Origin: Cellulomonas sp. | Lineage (GTDB): Bacteria > Actinomycetota > Actinomycetes > Actinomycetales > Cellulomonadaceae | DNA: 64,000 nt | Assembly (NCBI GenBank): GCA_017882855.1 | Contig: JADGOR010000002.1 | Location: forward strand, 1-64,000 | Direction of reading: 5' to 3' | In this document: piece after piece, positions 29,586 through 39,131 of the stretch | How the letters are laid out: every line of letters begins with the position of its first letter | Position numbering within the stretch: position 1 is the first letter of the stretch | Program-made: the position numbers and the translations under genes | Notes under the pieces: model-generated | The model's input: the letters and a program-made list of their open reading frames with translations, nothing else | What the model was told of the DNA's origin: nothing | Databases searched by the model: none

Positions 29586-31868
29586 ATGGCCATCACCACC
29601 GTAGAGACCAGCAACCCGGAGCATGGATCCGAGGTGGCCCAGGAGAGCGCATGGCGCTCGTTCGCCAGTGGCCCCTGGCAGGACGGCATCGACGTCCGAG
29701 ACTTCATCCAACGCAACTACGAGCCCTTCCCCGGTGACTCGTCCTTCCTCGCCGGCCCGACCGAGCGCACCACCGCGATGTGGAACAAGCTCTCGGAGCT
29801 GTTCCCCGCCGAGCGCGAACGTGGCGTCTACGACGTGGACGCGACGACCCCGTCGTCCATCACGGCGCACGCACCGGGCTACATCGACCAGGCGCACGAG
29901 CTGATCGTCGGCCTGCAGACGGACGCGCCGCTCAAGCGCGCGATCATGCCGTTCGGCGGCTGGCGGATGGTGGCCAAGGCGCTCGAGACCTACGGCTACC
30001 CGGTCGACCCCGAGCTCGAGAAGATCTTCACCGAGTACCGCAAGACGCACAACGACGGAGTCTTCGAGGTCTACCCGCCGAACGTGCGCGCGGCCCGCAG
30101 CAGCCACATCATCACCGGTCTGCCGGACGCATACGGCCGCGGCCGCATCATCGGCGACTACCGGCGTGTCGCCCTGTACGGCGTCGACGCCCTCATCGCC
30201 ACGAAGAAGCTCGAGCGCATGGAGATGGACATGCAGCGCTCGACCGAAGACGTCATCCGGGACCGCGAGGAGAACGCCGAGCAGATCAAGGCGCTGGGCG
30301 AGCTCAAGAAGATGGCGGCGTCCTACGGTTTCGACATCTCCGCGCCGGCCCAGAACGCCCGCGAGGCCGTGCAGTGGCTCTACTTCGCCTACCTCGGTGC
30401 GGTCAAGGAGCAGAACGGCGCGGCGATGTCTCTCGGCCGCACCTCGACCTTCCTCGACGTCTTCGTCCAGCGCGACATCGCGGAGGGCGTCCTCACCGAG
30501 GAGTCGGCGCAGGAGATCATCGACGATTTCGTGATCAAGCTGCGGATCGTCCGGTTCCTGCGCACTCCCGAGTACGACGCCCTGTTCTCGGGCGACCCGA
30601 CGTGGGTGACGGAGTCGATCGGTGGCATGTCCGAGGACGGGCGCCCGCTCGTCACCAAGACGTCCTACCGGTTCCTGCAGACGCTGTACAACCTCGGCCC
30701 GGCGCCCGAGCCGAACCTGACCGTGCTGTGGAGCGAGCGCCTGCCGGAGGGCTTCAAGCGCTTCTGCGCGCAGGTCTCGATCGACACCTCGGCCATCCAG
30801 TACGAGTCCGACGAGCTGATCCGGCCGGCCTGGGGCGACGACGCTGCGATCGCGTGCTGCGTCTCGGCCATGGCTGTCGGCAAGCAGATGCAGTTCTTCG
30901 GTGCGCGGGTCAACCTCGCGAAGTCGCTGCTGTACGCGATCAACGGCGGCCGGGACGAGATCAGCGGCAAGCAGGTGGCACCGTTCGCCGCGCCGCTCGC
31001 CGGCGAGGTGCTCGTCTACAGCGAGGTCCGCGCCGCGTACGACAAGCTGCTCGACTGGCTCGCCGAGACCTACGTCGACGCCTTGAACTGCATTCACTAC
31101 ATGCACGACAAGTACGCGTACGAGCGGCTCGAGATGGCGCTGCACGACCAGGAGATCCTGCGCACGATGGCCTGCGGGGTCGCCGGCCTCAGCGTGGCCG
31201 TGGACTCGCTGGCCGCGATCAAGTACGCGACGGTCCGACCGGTGCGCGACGAGACCGGCCTGGTCGTGGACTACGACGTCGAGGGTGAGTACCCCACGTA
31301 CGGCAACGACGACGACCGCGCCGACGACATCGCAGCGGATCTGGTGCGCACCTTCATGGACAAGATCCGTCGCCAGCACACCTACCGCAACGCTCTGCAC
31401 ACCCAGTCGGTCCTGACGATCACGTCGAACGTGGTCTACGGCAAGCACACCGGGAACACCCCGGACGGCCGTCGCAAGGGTGAGCCGTTCGCACCCGGTG
31501 CGAACCCGATGAACGGCCGCGACACGCATGGTCTGCTCGCGTCGGCGCTGAGCGTCGCGAAGCTGCCCTACTCCGAGGCGATGGACGGCATCTCGCTCAC
31601 CGCGACGGTCGTTCCGTCAGGCCTCGGCCGGGTCCGCGACGAGCAGATCACCAACCTGGTCGGGCTGCTCGACGCATACAACATGTCCGCGGGATTCCAC
31701 GTGAACATCAACGTGATCAACCGCGACACACTCGAGGACGCCATGGAGCACCCGGAGAAGTACCCGCAGCTGACCATCCGGGTCTCCGGCTATGCCGTGA
31801 ACTTCGTCCGGTTGACCCGCGAGCAGCAGCGCGACGTGCTCTCTCGGACCTTCCACGGCGGAATCTGA
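29586..31868 (+). CDS. pflB: Formate C-acetyltransferase (pyruvate formate-lyase)
   Basis: A glycyl-radical enzyme that splits pyruvate with CoA into acetyl-CoA and formate under anoxic conditions. The protein has 760 residues, the normal PflB length. The catalytic cysteine pair lies in [10 protein letters not shown] (Cys424-Cys425) and the radical glycine in RVSGYAVNF (Gly735, matching Gly734 of E. coli). A GAGGGAG ribosome-binding site precedes the ATG. The activase gene follows 67 bases downstream. PFL is uncommon in aerobic actinomycetes, so the pair suggests a facultative lifestyle. Its base composition does not differ visibly from its neighbours. Confidence 0.97.
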   Translation: MAITTVETSNPEHGSEVAQESAWRSFASGPWQDGIDVRDFIQRNYEPFPGDSSFLAGPTERTTAMWNKLSELFPAERERGVYDVDATTPSSITAHAPGYIDQAHELIVGLQTDAPLKRAIMPFGGWRMVAKALETYGYPVDPELEKIFTEYRKTHNDGVFEVYPPNVRAARSSHIITGLPDAYGRGRIIGDYRRVALYGVDALIATKKLERMEMDMQRSTEDVIRDREENAEQIKALGELKKMAASYGFDISAPAQNAREAVQWLYFAYLGAVKEQNGAAMSLGRTSTFLDVFVQRDIAEGVLTEESAQEIIDDFVIKLRIVRFLRTPEYDALFSGDPTWVTESIGGMSEDGRPLVTKTSYRFLQTLYNLGPAPEPNLTVLWSERLPEGFKRFCAQVSIDTSAIQYESDELIRPAWGDDAAIACCVSAMAVGKQMQFFGARVNLAKSLLYAINGGRDEISGKQVAPFAAPLAGEVLVYSEVRAAYDKLLDWLAETYVDALNCIHYMHDKYAYERLEMALHDQEILRTMACGVAGLSVAVDSLAAIKYATVRPVRDETGLVVDYDVEGEYPTYGNDDDRADDIAADLVRTFMDKIRRQHTYRNALHTQSVLTITSNVVYGKHTGNTPDGRRKGEPFAPGANPMNGRDTHGLLASALSVAKLPYSEAMDGISLTATVVPSGLGRVRDEQITNLVGLLDAYNMSAGFHVNINVINRDTLEDAMEHPEKYPQLTIRVSGYAVNFVRLTREQQRDVLSRTFHGGI

Positions 31869-31935
31869 TCGGGGCGTCAGTCCTCGAGGCGACGGCGACC
31901 CGGTCCGGGGTCGCGGCGGCAGGGAAGGAGATCCG

Positions 31936-32748
31936 ATGAGCATCGACGTACCGCTGCAGAGCCGTACCGACGTGATCGACGCGGACGACGACCTGCGCGC
32001 AACCGCTCAGCGCAGCCCCGGGGACACCGGGGCCGTGCACTCGTGGGAGCTCGTCACCTCGGTCGACGGCCCAGGAACGCGGCTCACGCTCTTCCTGAAC
32101 GGGTGCCCGCTGCGCTGCCAGTACTGCCAGAACCCCGACACGTGGCGGATGCGCGACGGCATCACGCACACCGTCGCCGAGGTGATGGATCGCATCCGCC
32201 GCTACGTCCCGGTGCTCAAGGCGACGGGTGGCGGGGTCACGATCTCCGGTGGCGAACCGCTGCTCCAGTCGGCGTTCGTCGCCCGGGTGCTCCACGATTG
32301 CCGCGAGCTGGGTCTGCACACGGCGCTGGACACCTCCGGCTTCCTCGGTGCGCGAGCGAGCGACGAGATGCTCCGTGACGTGAGCCTCGTCCTTCTCGAC
32401 GTCAAGTCCGGACTTTCCGAGACCTACCGTGAGGTCACCGGGCGCGAGCTCGCGCCGACGCTCGAGTTCGGCCGGCGCCTGTCCGACCTGGGGGTTCCGA
32501 TCTGGGTGCGATTTGTCCTGGTGCCGGGTCTGACGGACGAGGTCGAGAACGTCGAGGCGGTGGCGTCGTTCGTGGAGAGCCTGGCCACGGTCGAGCGGGT
32601 CGAGGTCCTGCCCTTCCACCAGATGGGGCGCGACAAGTGGCGCCGGATGGGCGAGCCGTATCGGCTCGAGGCCACTGAGCCGCCCACACCGGAGCTCATC
32701 TCCCGGGTGTGCGACCAGTTCGCCGCTCACGGCCTGACGGTCTTCTAG
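31936..32748 (+). CDS. pflA: Pyruvate formate-lyase activating enzyme (radical SAM)
   Basis: Introduces the glycyl radical into PflB using SAM and a 4Fe-4S cluster. The 270-residue protein has the CxxxCxxC motif (Cys57, Cys61, Cys64 in NGCPLRCQYCQNP), the GGE motif (SGGEPLLQ) and other PflA segments such as DTSGF and LLDVKS. An ideal AAGGAGAT ribosome-binding site precedes the ATG. The first 30 residues are an extra, non-conserved extension compared with E. coli PflA. It works with the adjacent pflB. Confidence 0.96.
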   Translation: MSIDVPLQSRTDVIDADDDLRATAQRSPGDTGAVHSWELVTSVDGPGTRLTLFLNGCPLRCQYCQNPDTWRMRDGITHTVAEVMDRIRRYVPVLKATGGGVTISGGEPLLQSAFVARVLHDCRELGLHTALDTSGFLGARASDEMLRDVSLVLLDVKSGLSETYREVTGRELAPTLEFGRRLSDLGVPIWVRFVLVPGLTDEVENVEAVASFVESLATVERVEVLPFHQMGRDKWRRMGEPYRLEATEPPTPELISRVCDQFAAHGLTVF

Positions 32749-32790
32749 GCGCGACGTCCGGTGCTGTCAACCGGGCCCGCTGCCTGATCG

Positions 32791-34122
32791 TCAGCCGGAT
32801 TCCGGCGACGGGGAAGGTCCGGACGGCGCGGACGGCGCGGAGGCGAGCGCGTCCGCCAGCGGAGCAGCGACGAGCCCGGTCTGCCACTGGCGCGCTCCGC
32901 CGGAGCTCAGACGCTCGTCGATCGACCCGACGTCCAGGTGCGCGGGCGGCGTCCAGCAGAGCCGACGGAGCAGGTCCGGCTGGAGCAGGTTCTCAGCGGG
33001 GATGTGATACCGAAGGGCAAGCTCGGCGATGCTCGCGCGCGCAACCGCGAGTCGACGCGCGGCGGCGGGATCCCGGTCGGGCCAGCTGCGAGCCGGTGGC
33101 GGCGCATCGGTGTGCGGGCCTCGACGCGACGGCAGGGCCGACTCCGGCAGCGCCAGTGCCCGATCGATCGCCCCTTGCCACTGCGACGCACGTCGTCGCT
33201 GGCCCTTCCCTGAGAATGCGGGGAGCTGGGTGAGCTCGACGACGCTGCGCGGCAGGGCCTGCGCGGCAGCAAGGATCGCGGCGTCCGGAAGGACCCGGCC
33301 GGGGGAGATGTCCCGTCGGGCGGCAGTGTCCTCGCGCGTCGTCCAGAGCTCTCGCACCACGGCGAGCGCCCGGGGGTCGCGAAGGACGTGCATCCCCGAC
33401 GTCCGGCGCCACGGGTCCACCCGGGGTGCCGGCGGCGGGGCCAGGCGAACGGCCTCGAACTCCTGTCGCGCCCACTCACCCTTCCCGGCGTCGTCGAGGC
33501 GCTGGCCGAGCTCGACCCGTAGTTCGATGAGGACCTCGACGTCGAGAGCCGCGTAGCGGAGCCATTCCGGCCGGAGCGGACGGGTCGACCAGTCGACGGC
33601 CGAGTGCTCCTTGGCAAGTCCGAGTCCGAGGATCTCGGCCACCACGGCTGCGAGACCGACGCGTTCCATCCCGAGCAGGCGCGCGGCGAGCTCGGTGTCG
33701 AAGACGACCGACGCCCTCAAGCCCAGCGGAATCAGCCCGGGCAGGTCCTGCGACGCCGCGTGCAGGATCCACTCGAAGCCGTCGAGGGCCGCGGACAGCG
33801 TGCTGAGGTCCGGTACGGCGATCGGGTCGATCAGCGCAGTCCCGGCGCCCTCGCGCCGCAGCTGCACCAGGTAGGTGCGCTGCCCGTAGCGATAGCCGGA
33901 CGCGCGTTCGGCATCGACGGCCACGGGTCCGGAACCGCGGCCGAAGGCAGCGACGCAGGCGGCCAGCGCAGCGGCCGTCTCGATGACCGGCGGCACGCCG
34001 TCGGCCGGTTCGACGAGAGGTGTGACCTGGGCCGGTTCGACGAGAGGTGTGACGTCCGGCGGCTGCTCAGCCGACTCCGGGGGCGACTCGACCTCTGGGG
34101 ATGGCGATGCGGTTCCGGACAC
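32791..34122 (-). CDS. Ribonuclease D family 3'-5' exonuclease with HRDC domain
   Basis: A 443-residue protein. The N-terminal DEDD exonuclease domain is visible as VAVDAERASGYRYGQRTYLVQL (Exo I, with Asp and Glu), the SQDLPGL segment (Exo II) and LRYAALDVEVLIEL (Exo III, DEDDy type). An HRDC domain follows (LRDPRALAVVRELWTTRED ...). It resembles Rv2681 and other actinobacterial RNase D proteins that process stable RNA. The GTG at 34122 has a GGTGGGGG just upstream. The N-terminus holds a 9-residue duplication. Confidence 0.88.
   Translation of the reverse strand: MSGTASPSPEVESPPESAEQPPDVTPLVEPAQVTPLVEPADGVPPVIETAAALAACVAAFGRGSGPVAVDAERASGYRYGQRTYLVQLRREGAGTALIDPIAVPDLSTLSAALDGFEWILHAASQDLPGLIPLGLRASVVFDTELAARLLGMERVGLAAVVAEILGLGLAKEHSAVDWSTRPLRPEWLRYAALDVEVLIELRVELGQRLDDAGKGEWARQEFEAVRLAPPPAPRVDPWRRTSGMHVLRDPRALAVVRELWTTREDTAARRDISPGRVLPDAAILAAAQALPRSVVELTQLPAFSGKGQRRRASQWQGAIDRALALPESALPSRRGPHTDAPPPARSWPDRDPAAARRLAVARASIAELALRYHIPAENLLQPDLLRRLCWTPPAHLDVGSIDERLSSGGARQWQTGLVAAPLADALASAPSAPSGPSPSPESG
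34004..34053 (-). repeat. 27-bp tandem duplication in the RNase D N-terminus
   Basis: A 23-base sequence at 34004-34026 is repeated exactly at 34031-34053 with a period of 27 bases. It encodes two copies of VTPLVEPA. The length is a multiple of three, so the frame is kept. Confidence 0.8.
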
Positions 34123-34186
34123 GGCCCCCACCGTACGCGGCCCCGTCGGCCGTGCGGGGGACCGAAACGCAGGTGGGGAGGTCGGA

Positions 34187-34711
34187 CTAGAGGAGGAGCC
34201 CCGAACGGATCGCGATCGCGACCAGCTCGGCTCTTTCACCGGTGCCCATCTTGCGGGAGATCCGGGCCAGGTGACTCTTCACAGTCAGGGCGGACAGACT
34301 CAGCTGCTCGCCGATCTGACGGTTCGTGTGGCCCGCGGCCACGAGCTGAAGGACGCCGAGCTCTCGCGGGGTCAGGGTCGCGTCGACCGAGCTCGGGTCC
34401 GAATCGTTCTCTTCTTCGACGCGGGGAACCGTGAGGATCAGCGGATGGCGTGCCACGACGGGAACCATGGTCTCCGCGACCACGGCGCCGCGGATCCCGT
34501 TTCCGAGCAGGCCGACCAACTCGCGCTTGCCGGCCCGACGCGCGAGAACGATGACACGGGTGTTGCCGCGCCGACGAAGAGCGCGGCCGATGGTGGCACC
34601 GTCGCCTTCTCGCAACTCGTTGACAGCCACACACATCTGTCCGGTGATGGGGGCGCTGGGCTGTGTCGGGGCGGTGTGGAGGGTCGCAGGCTCCACAGTT
34701 CGGGTCGTCAT
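34187..34711 (-). CDS. Orphan LuxR-type regulator with a degenerate receiver (WhiI-like)
   Basis: A 174-residue protein. The C-terminal LuxR/NarL helix-turn-helix is complete (LTPRELGVLQLVAAGHTNRQIGEQLSLSALTVKSHLARISRKMG). The N-terminal region looks like only the second half of a receiver domain: VAVNELREGDG fits the strand that normally carries the phosphorylated Asp, but the residue is Asn31, followed by TRVIVLA. Phosphorylation is therefore unlikely. Its place between RNase D and DUF3000 matches the position I recall for WhiI of Streptomyces, a sporulation regulator with an atypical receiver. The start at the ATG has GGTGGGA upstream; codon usage before it is not protein-like. Confidence 0.75.
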   Translation of the reverse strand: MTTRTVEPATLHTAPTQPSAPITGQMCVAVNELREGDGATIGRALRRRGNTRVIVLARRAGKRELVGLLGNGIRGAVVAETMVPVVARHPLILTVPRVEEENDSDPSSVDATLTPRELGVLQLVAAGHTNRQIGEQLSLSALTVKSHLARISRKMGTGERAELVAIAIRSGLLL

Positions 34712-34907
34712 CGGTCCCACCGTCACGACCTCCCCGTGTCGCACGTCACGTACCGTCAAGGGACATATCGGCTTCTCACGCGAGAACTTGAACCCTGCGT
34801 CGGCGTCGGTCGTGACAAACGGTAGTGGACGGGGCCGATCACGGAGCATCGGTGCACCCAGGTCGGGACTCGGGTGGCCCGAGAGGGGGGCTCCGCAACC
34901 CGAGGGT

Positions 34908-35498
34908 CTAGCGACGCAAGCCGAGCGACGTGACGCCTTCGGGCAGGGGTGGCATCCCGGCGCTGGCGCACAGCAGTGCACCCCACGCGCGGATGTGCGG
35001 CCCGAGGTCGCTCCCGGGCGGGGACCACGACGCGCGGATCTCGACCTCGACGTCGTCGGGGTGGGTCTCGAGCGATCCGAAGCTCTGAGACAGGATGCGC
35101 GTGACGGTTCCGCTCAGCGCTCGGGCCGGAGCGCCCTCAGCTGCTAGCGAGTCGAGCAGCCATGTCCAGGCGACCTCGGCCAGCAGCGGGTCGTTGCCGA
35201 GCTCCGCATCGAGGTGTGCGCGCACCAGCGTGACGATCCGGAAGGTGCCGTCCCACGCTTCCTGGCCGGCCGGATCGTACAGTGCCACGAACCGCCCGGT
35301 GGCGAGTTCTGCGTGATCGTCGAGGGCACCGCCGGGTCCCGCGGGAAGTTCTCCGCTGAGCGCGACCGAGAAGGGCGCGATCCGGGCCGGTGCGGGCACC
35401 TCGGTGAGATGCACCTCGGGTCGTACCCGGTGATTGCGGAGCGAATCCAGGGCTGCGAGGAATTGCGCGGGTACCTGGGCGTTGACCTCTTGGCTCAC
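34908..35498 (-). CDS. DUF3000 family protein
   Basis: A 196-residue protein matching the actinobacterial DUF3000 family (Rv2680-like). It has conserved ATGRFVALYDPAGQEAWDGTFRIV, LLAEVAWTWL, and the C-terminal segment around VEIRASWSP. Function unknown. It usually lies with RNase D and the hemE region, as partly seen here. A TACGCT box ends 6 bases before the GTG, so the mRNA should be leaderless. It is divergent from gnd. Confidence 0.86.
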   Translation of the reverse strand: MSQEVNAQVPAQFLAALDSLRNHRVRPEVHLTEVPAPARIAPFSVALSGELPAGPGGALDDHAELATGRFVALYDPAGQEAWDGTFRIVTLVRAHLDAELGNDPLLAEVAWTWLLDSLAAEGAPARALSGTVTRILSQSFGSLETHPDDVEVEIRASWSPPGSDLGPHIRAWGALLCASAGMPPLPEGVTSLGLRR

Positions 35499-35504
35499 TC
35501 TCGA

Positions 35505-35510
35505 AGCGTA
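35505..35510 (-). promoter_or_regulatory. -10 element (TACGCT) for leaderless DUF3000 gene
   Basis: On the minus strand TACGCT is followed by 6 bases and then the GTG at 35498. No ribosome-binding site is seen. Confidence 0.45.
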
Positions 35511-35613
35511 GATCCGGCCACCGACGGTGTCCGCGGCGGCGCGCGGAGCGCAGTCAACTCACTGGCCCGACTACGCTGACGGGAGCACTCGGCCGAGAAG
35601 GGAACCGTCAAGA

Positions 35614-37050
35614 ATGACCGGAGAAGCGCAGATCGGTGTCACCGGCCTCGCTGTCATGGGGCGAAATCTGGCCCGGAACTTCGCGCGCCACGGGTACCGG
35701 GTGGCGCTGCACAACCGGAGCGTCGAGCGGACCCGTTCGCTCGTGGCCGAGCACGGCGACGAAGGCACCTTCATCCCGACCGAGACGATGTCGGAGTTCG
35801 TCGCCGCCCTGGCGCGGCCGAGGACCGTCGTGATCATGGTGAAGGCAGGCGTTCCGACTGACGCGGTCATCGACGAGCTCACCGGTCTGCTCGAGCCGGG
35901 GGACATCGTCGTCGACGCCGGCAACTCGCACTTCGCGGACACCCGCCGTCGCGAGGCGTCGCTGCGGGAGAGGGGTCTGCACTTCGTCGGCAGCGGCGTC
36001 TCCGGCGGAGAGGAGGGGGCGCTGCTCGGGCCGAGCATCATGCCCGGCGGCTCGGTCGAGTCGTACCGTACCCTCGGGCCGATCCTCGAGGACATCTCGG
36101 CGAAGGTGGACGGCGTCCCGTGCTGCGTGCACGTCGGTCCCGACGGCGCCGGCCACTTCGTGAAGATGGTGCACAACGGCATCGAGTACGCCGATATGCA
36201 GCTCATCGCGGAGGCCTACGACCTGCTGCGCGCCGGGCTCGGTGCCTCGGCTGCGGAGATCGGCGACATCTTCTCGGAGTGGAACGCCGGAGAGCTCGAG
36301 TCGTACCTGATCGAGATCACCGCCGAGGTGCTGCACCACACGGACGCGGTGACCGGCCAGGCCTTCGTCGACGTCGTCCTGGACCAGGCGGAGCAGAAGG
36401 GCACCGGCCGGTGGACGGTTCAGTCCGCGCTCGACCTGGGCGTACCGGTGACCGGCATCGCCGAGGCGACCTTCGCACGGGCCATCTCGGGGGGCGTGAC
36501 TCAGCGCTCTGCGGCCCGCGGCGTGCTGCCGGCCGATGCGACTCCGCTCGAGGTCACCGACCGCGCCGCGTTCATCGAGGACGTCCGGCAGGCCTTGTAC
36601 GCGTCGAAGGTCGTCGCATACGCACAGGGCTTCGATCAGATCGCGGCTGGCAGCGAGACCTACGGCTGGAACATCGATCGCGGCGCGATGGCGACCATCT
36701 GGCGCGGCGGCTGCATCATCCGCGCGCGCTTCCTGAACCGGATCCGGGAAGCCTTCGATCGAGACGGGGCCCTGCCGACCCTGCTGGTCGACCCCGCCTT
36801 CACGGACGTGCTGCGCGCCGGAGTGGCTGCTTGGCGTCGGGTCGTCGCGGGCGCGGCCCGCGCCGGCATCCCGGTACCGGCCTTCGGATCCTCGCTCTCG
36901 TACTACGACGCGCTGCGGGCCGAACGGCTGCCGGCGGCGCTCATCCAGGCCCAGCGCGACTTCTTCGGAGCGCACACCTACCGACGGACCGACCGTCCTG
37001 GGTCGTTCCACACCGAGTGGTCGGGGGACCGGACCGAGTCGGAGGCGTAG
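35614..37050 (+). CDS. gnd: 6-phosphogluconate dehydrogenase, decarboxylating
   Basis: Oxidises 6-phosphogluconate to ribulose 5-phosphate, CO2 and NADPH in the pentose phosphate pathway. The 478-residue length matches the long (E. coli-type) enzyme. It has the NADP-binding GLAVMGRNLARNFARHGYRV with HNRS, then GSGVSGGEEGALLGPSIMPGG, the catalytic HFVKMVHNGIEYADMQ (Lys and Asn), and the C-terminal SLSYYDALRAERLPA and HTYRRTDRPGSFHTEW. The ATP-grasp gene starts on the base after the stop codon, so the two are co-transcribed. Confidence 0.97.
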   Translation: MTGEAQIGVTGLAVMGRNLARNFARHGYRVALHNRSVERTRSLVAEHGDEGTFIPTETMSEFVAALARPRTVVIMVKAGVPTDAVIDELTGLLEPGDIVVDAGNSHFADTRRREASLRERGLHFVGSGVSGGEEGALLGPSIMPGGSVESYRTLGPILEDISAKVDGVPCCVHVGPDGAGHFVKMVHNGIEYADMQLIAEAYDLLRAGLGASAAEIGDIFSEWNAGELESYLIEITAEVLHHTDAVTGQAFVDVVLDQAEQKGTGRWTVQSALDLGVPVTGIAEATFARAISGGVTQRSAARGVLPADATPLEVTDRAAFIEDVRQALYASKVVAYAQGFDQIAAGSETYGWNIDRGAMATIWRGGCIIRARFLNRIREAFDRDGALPTLLVDPAFTDVLRAGVAAWRRVVAGAARAGIPVPAFGSSLSYYDALRAERLPAALIQAQRDFFGAHTYRRTDRPGSFHTEWSGDRTESEA

Positions 37051-38286
37051 GTGACAGTGCTGTTGCCCGTCGCAGTCGGCGGCGACATCGGCGTGTATGC
37101 GCTGCTCCGCGCGTTTCACGAGGAATACGGCTGCCGAGCCGTCGTCCTCTCAGCTGTGGCAACCCGTGCGGTGCGGTACTCCTCGTTCATCGACAACGTC
37201 GTCGAGCCCGGGATCGACGACGCCGAGACCCTCGTTCATGCGCTCGAAGAGATCGCCGCGGCGCACCCGGGCGCGACCAGGGTGCTCGTCACGAACGCCG
37301 ACTGGTACGTGGAGATGCTCGTCGCGAACCGCGCCAGGCTCGAGGCGCACTACCTGATGCCCTTCTGCAGCCCCGAGGTGCTCGGACTGGTCTCGGACAA
37401 GGACGAGTTCGCCCGGGTCTGCGCCGAGCTGTCGATCCCGACGCCGCAGAGCGTCTCGGTGCACATCCCGGACCTGGCCGCGGGGGAGGTTCCGAGTCTT
37501 CCGATCGAGCTCGCCTACCCGCTGGTTGCGAAGCCGGCGTCGAGCGCGGACTACCACTACGTCAAGTTCCCGGGGAAGAAGAAGATCCACCACGTGGCGG
37601 ACCGCGCAGAGCTGGACGAGCTGCTCCTCGCACTGGTCCACGCGGGCTATCGCGGCACGTTCTTGGTCCAGGAGTTCATCCCTGGCGACGAGACCCAGAT
37701 GCGCTCCCTGACGGCGTACCGCGACAGCCGCGGCACCGTGACGCTGCTGGCCACCGGTCGGGTTCTGCTCGAGGAGCACACGCCAGGCACGCTCGGCATC
37801 CCCGCGGCGATCCTGACCGAGCCGTACGAGGACGCGATGGACGCGGCCTCGGCATTCCTGGACCGGGTCGGCTACCTCGGCTTCGCCAACTTCGACTACA
37901 AGTGGGACGTTCGGCGCGAGCGGCACGTGTTCTTCGAGATGAACCCCCGCATCGGCCGCAACAACTACTACGTCACTGCGGCCGGCGCGAACCCGGCCCG
38001 ATTCGTGGTCGAGGACCTCGACACAGGAACTGCGGTCGAGCCGGTGCGGGTTCGTGCCGAGATCCTCTACTGCGTCGTCCCGTTCCGGTGGTTGCTGCGT
38101 TACATCCTCGATCCGGCCTTGCGGGCGCGGTTGAAGCGGGTCGTGCGGCGCGGTGGCCTCGTGCACCCACTCAGGTACCCGGCGGAACGCTCGTGGCGTC
38201 GGCGAGCCACGGTTCTGGCCATCACGGTGAACTACGTCCGCAAGTACCGGCACTACTATCCGCGGCCGACGGCAAGCGGGGCGTAG
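37051..38286 (+). CDS. ATP-grasp ligase resembling D-aspartate ligase
   Basis: A 411-residue ATP-grasp carboxylate-amine ligase. It resembles, along nearly its whole length, the D-aspartate ligase of Enterococcus faecium as I recall it: LPVAVGGDIGVYALLRAFHE, YPLVAKPASSADYHYVKFPG, VQEFIPGDETQMRSLTAY, GYLGFANFDYKWD and FFEMNPRIGRNNYYV. D-Asp ligase links D-Asp to the side chain of Lys in the peptidoglycan precursor. If the role holds, this organism has a D-Asp cross-bridge. No aspartate racemase gene is nearby. The GTG follows GGAGG and directly abuts the gnd stop. Another amino acid substrate is possible. Confidence 0.72.
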   Translation: MTVLLPVAVGGDIGVYALLRAFHEEYGCRAVVLSAVATRAVRYSSFIDNVVEPGIDDAETLVHALEEIAAAHPGATRVLVTNADWYVEMLVANRARLEAHYLMPFCSPEVLGLVSDKDEFARVCAELSIPTPQSVSVHIPDLAAGEVPSLPIELAYPLVAKPASSADYHYVKFPGKKKIHHVADRAELDELLLALVHAGYRGTFLVQEFIPGDETQMRSLTAYRDSRGTVTLLATGRVLLEEHTPGTLGIPAAILTEPYEDAMDAASAFLDRVGYLGFANFDYKWDVRRERHVFFEMNPRIGRNNYYVTAAGANPARFVVEDLDTGTAVEPVRVRAEILYCVVPFRWLLRYILDPALRARLKRVVRRGGLVHPLRYPAERSWRRRATVLAITVNYVRKYRHYYPRPTASGA

Positions 38287-38345
38287 TCGTTCCGGGCTCG
38301 CGCCGGCGGGTTGCGGTCGGGGTGGGCGGCGGCGGAGCCGGCGCG

Positions 38346-39131
38346 TCAGCTCTCGAGCAACCAGCGTCCGAGCAGCACTCCGTCCGCAAGCAGCAGGTGC
38401 GCCAGGTGGGCGGTCCGCGGCGGATCGAGGAAGGCACCTGCGGCGATCGTCCGGACGGCGTCGCCACCGACGACGAGCGGGCTCCAGGTCAGGCACCACT
38501 CGTCCACCAGACCGGCCGCGAACAGCTGACCGAGGAGCTCGGGGCCGCCTTCGCTCAGGACCCGTCGGAGACCGCGGTCCGCGAGAGCGGTCAGGCCCGC
38601 AGCCAGGTCCACGTCGCGCTCCCCGACGGCGATCACCCGTCCGGTGCCCCAGCGCGCCGTCAGGGTCGACTCGGCGTCCGACCCCCGCGGTACTAGGGCG
38701 AGCACGCCGTTCTCGGCCTCGAGGAGAGCATCGGGCAGAGCGCCGGTGCGGGTGACCACGACGAGGGTCGGCACCTCGCTCTGACCCCGGGCCGCGCGCC
38801 CGGCCCGCAGCCCGGGTGGCACCTGGATGGAGCGGTACCGCTCGCCGCGCGCGGTGCGAGCCCCGACCAGGACGCCGTCGGCGGCGGCGCGGAGGACTCG
38901 GAAGACCCGAAGGTCCGCGGCGTTGTTGATCGAGCGCGAGCTTCCGTCGATGCCTGTTGCGGCACCATCGAGAGTGCTCACCATGCCGGCGCGCAGGTAC
39001 CCGCGGCCCGGGCGGACCGGATGCCGGTAGAGCCCGGTGAGCTGGGTCTCCGCGGCATCGAGAGCAAGGGCCGTCCCGGCGAGCTCGGCTGGGGCCAGGA
39101 CCGTCAAGGTCGGCGCTGGACCCCGGATCAT
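38346..39131 (-). CDS. RibD C-terminal-type pyrimidine reductase family protein
   Basis: A 261-residue NADPH-dependent reductase of the RibD C-terminal/dihydrofolate-reductase-like fold. Recognisable parts are RAGMVSTLDGAATG, DLRVFRVLRAAADGVLVGARTAR, and LSEGGPELLGQLFAAGLVDEW. The riboflavin enzyme RibD has a fused deaminase domain, which is missing here. Actinobacteria have many stand-alone members of unclear substrate. The start overlaps the SufE stop by 4 bases, making it the last gene of a three-gene operon. Confidence 0.85.
   Translation of the reverse strand: MIRGPAPTLTVLAPAELAGTALALDAAETQLTGLYRHPVRPGRGYLRAGMVSTLDGAATGIDGSSRSINNAADLRVFRVLRAAADGVLVGARTARGERYRSIQVPPGLRAGRAARGQSEVPTLVVVTRTGALPDALLEAENGVLALVPRGSDAESTLTARWGTGRVIAVGERDVDLAAGLTALADRGLRRVLSEGGPELLGQLFAAGLVDEWCLTWSPLVVGGDAVRTIAAGAFLDPPRTAHLAHLLLADGVLLGRWLLES

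Noticed and set aside
34712-34981. A longer N-terminus for the LuxR-type regulator starting at 34981
   Set aside because: Codons in this stretch include many rare in the neighbouring genes (ATA, TGT, TTG, GTA) and the peptide has no receiver-like pattern. The ATG at 34711 has a good ribosome-binding site.
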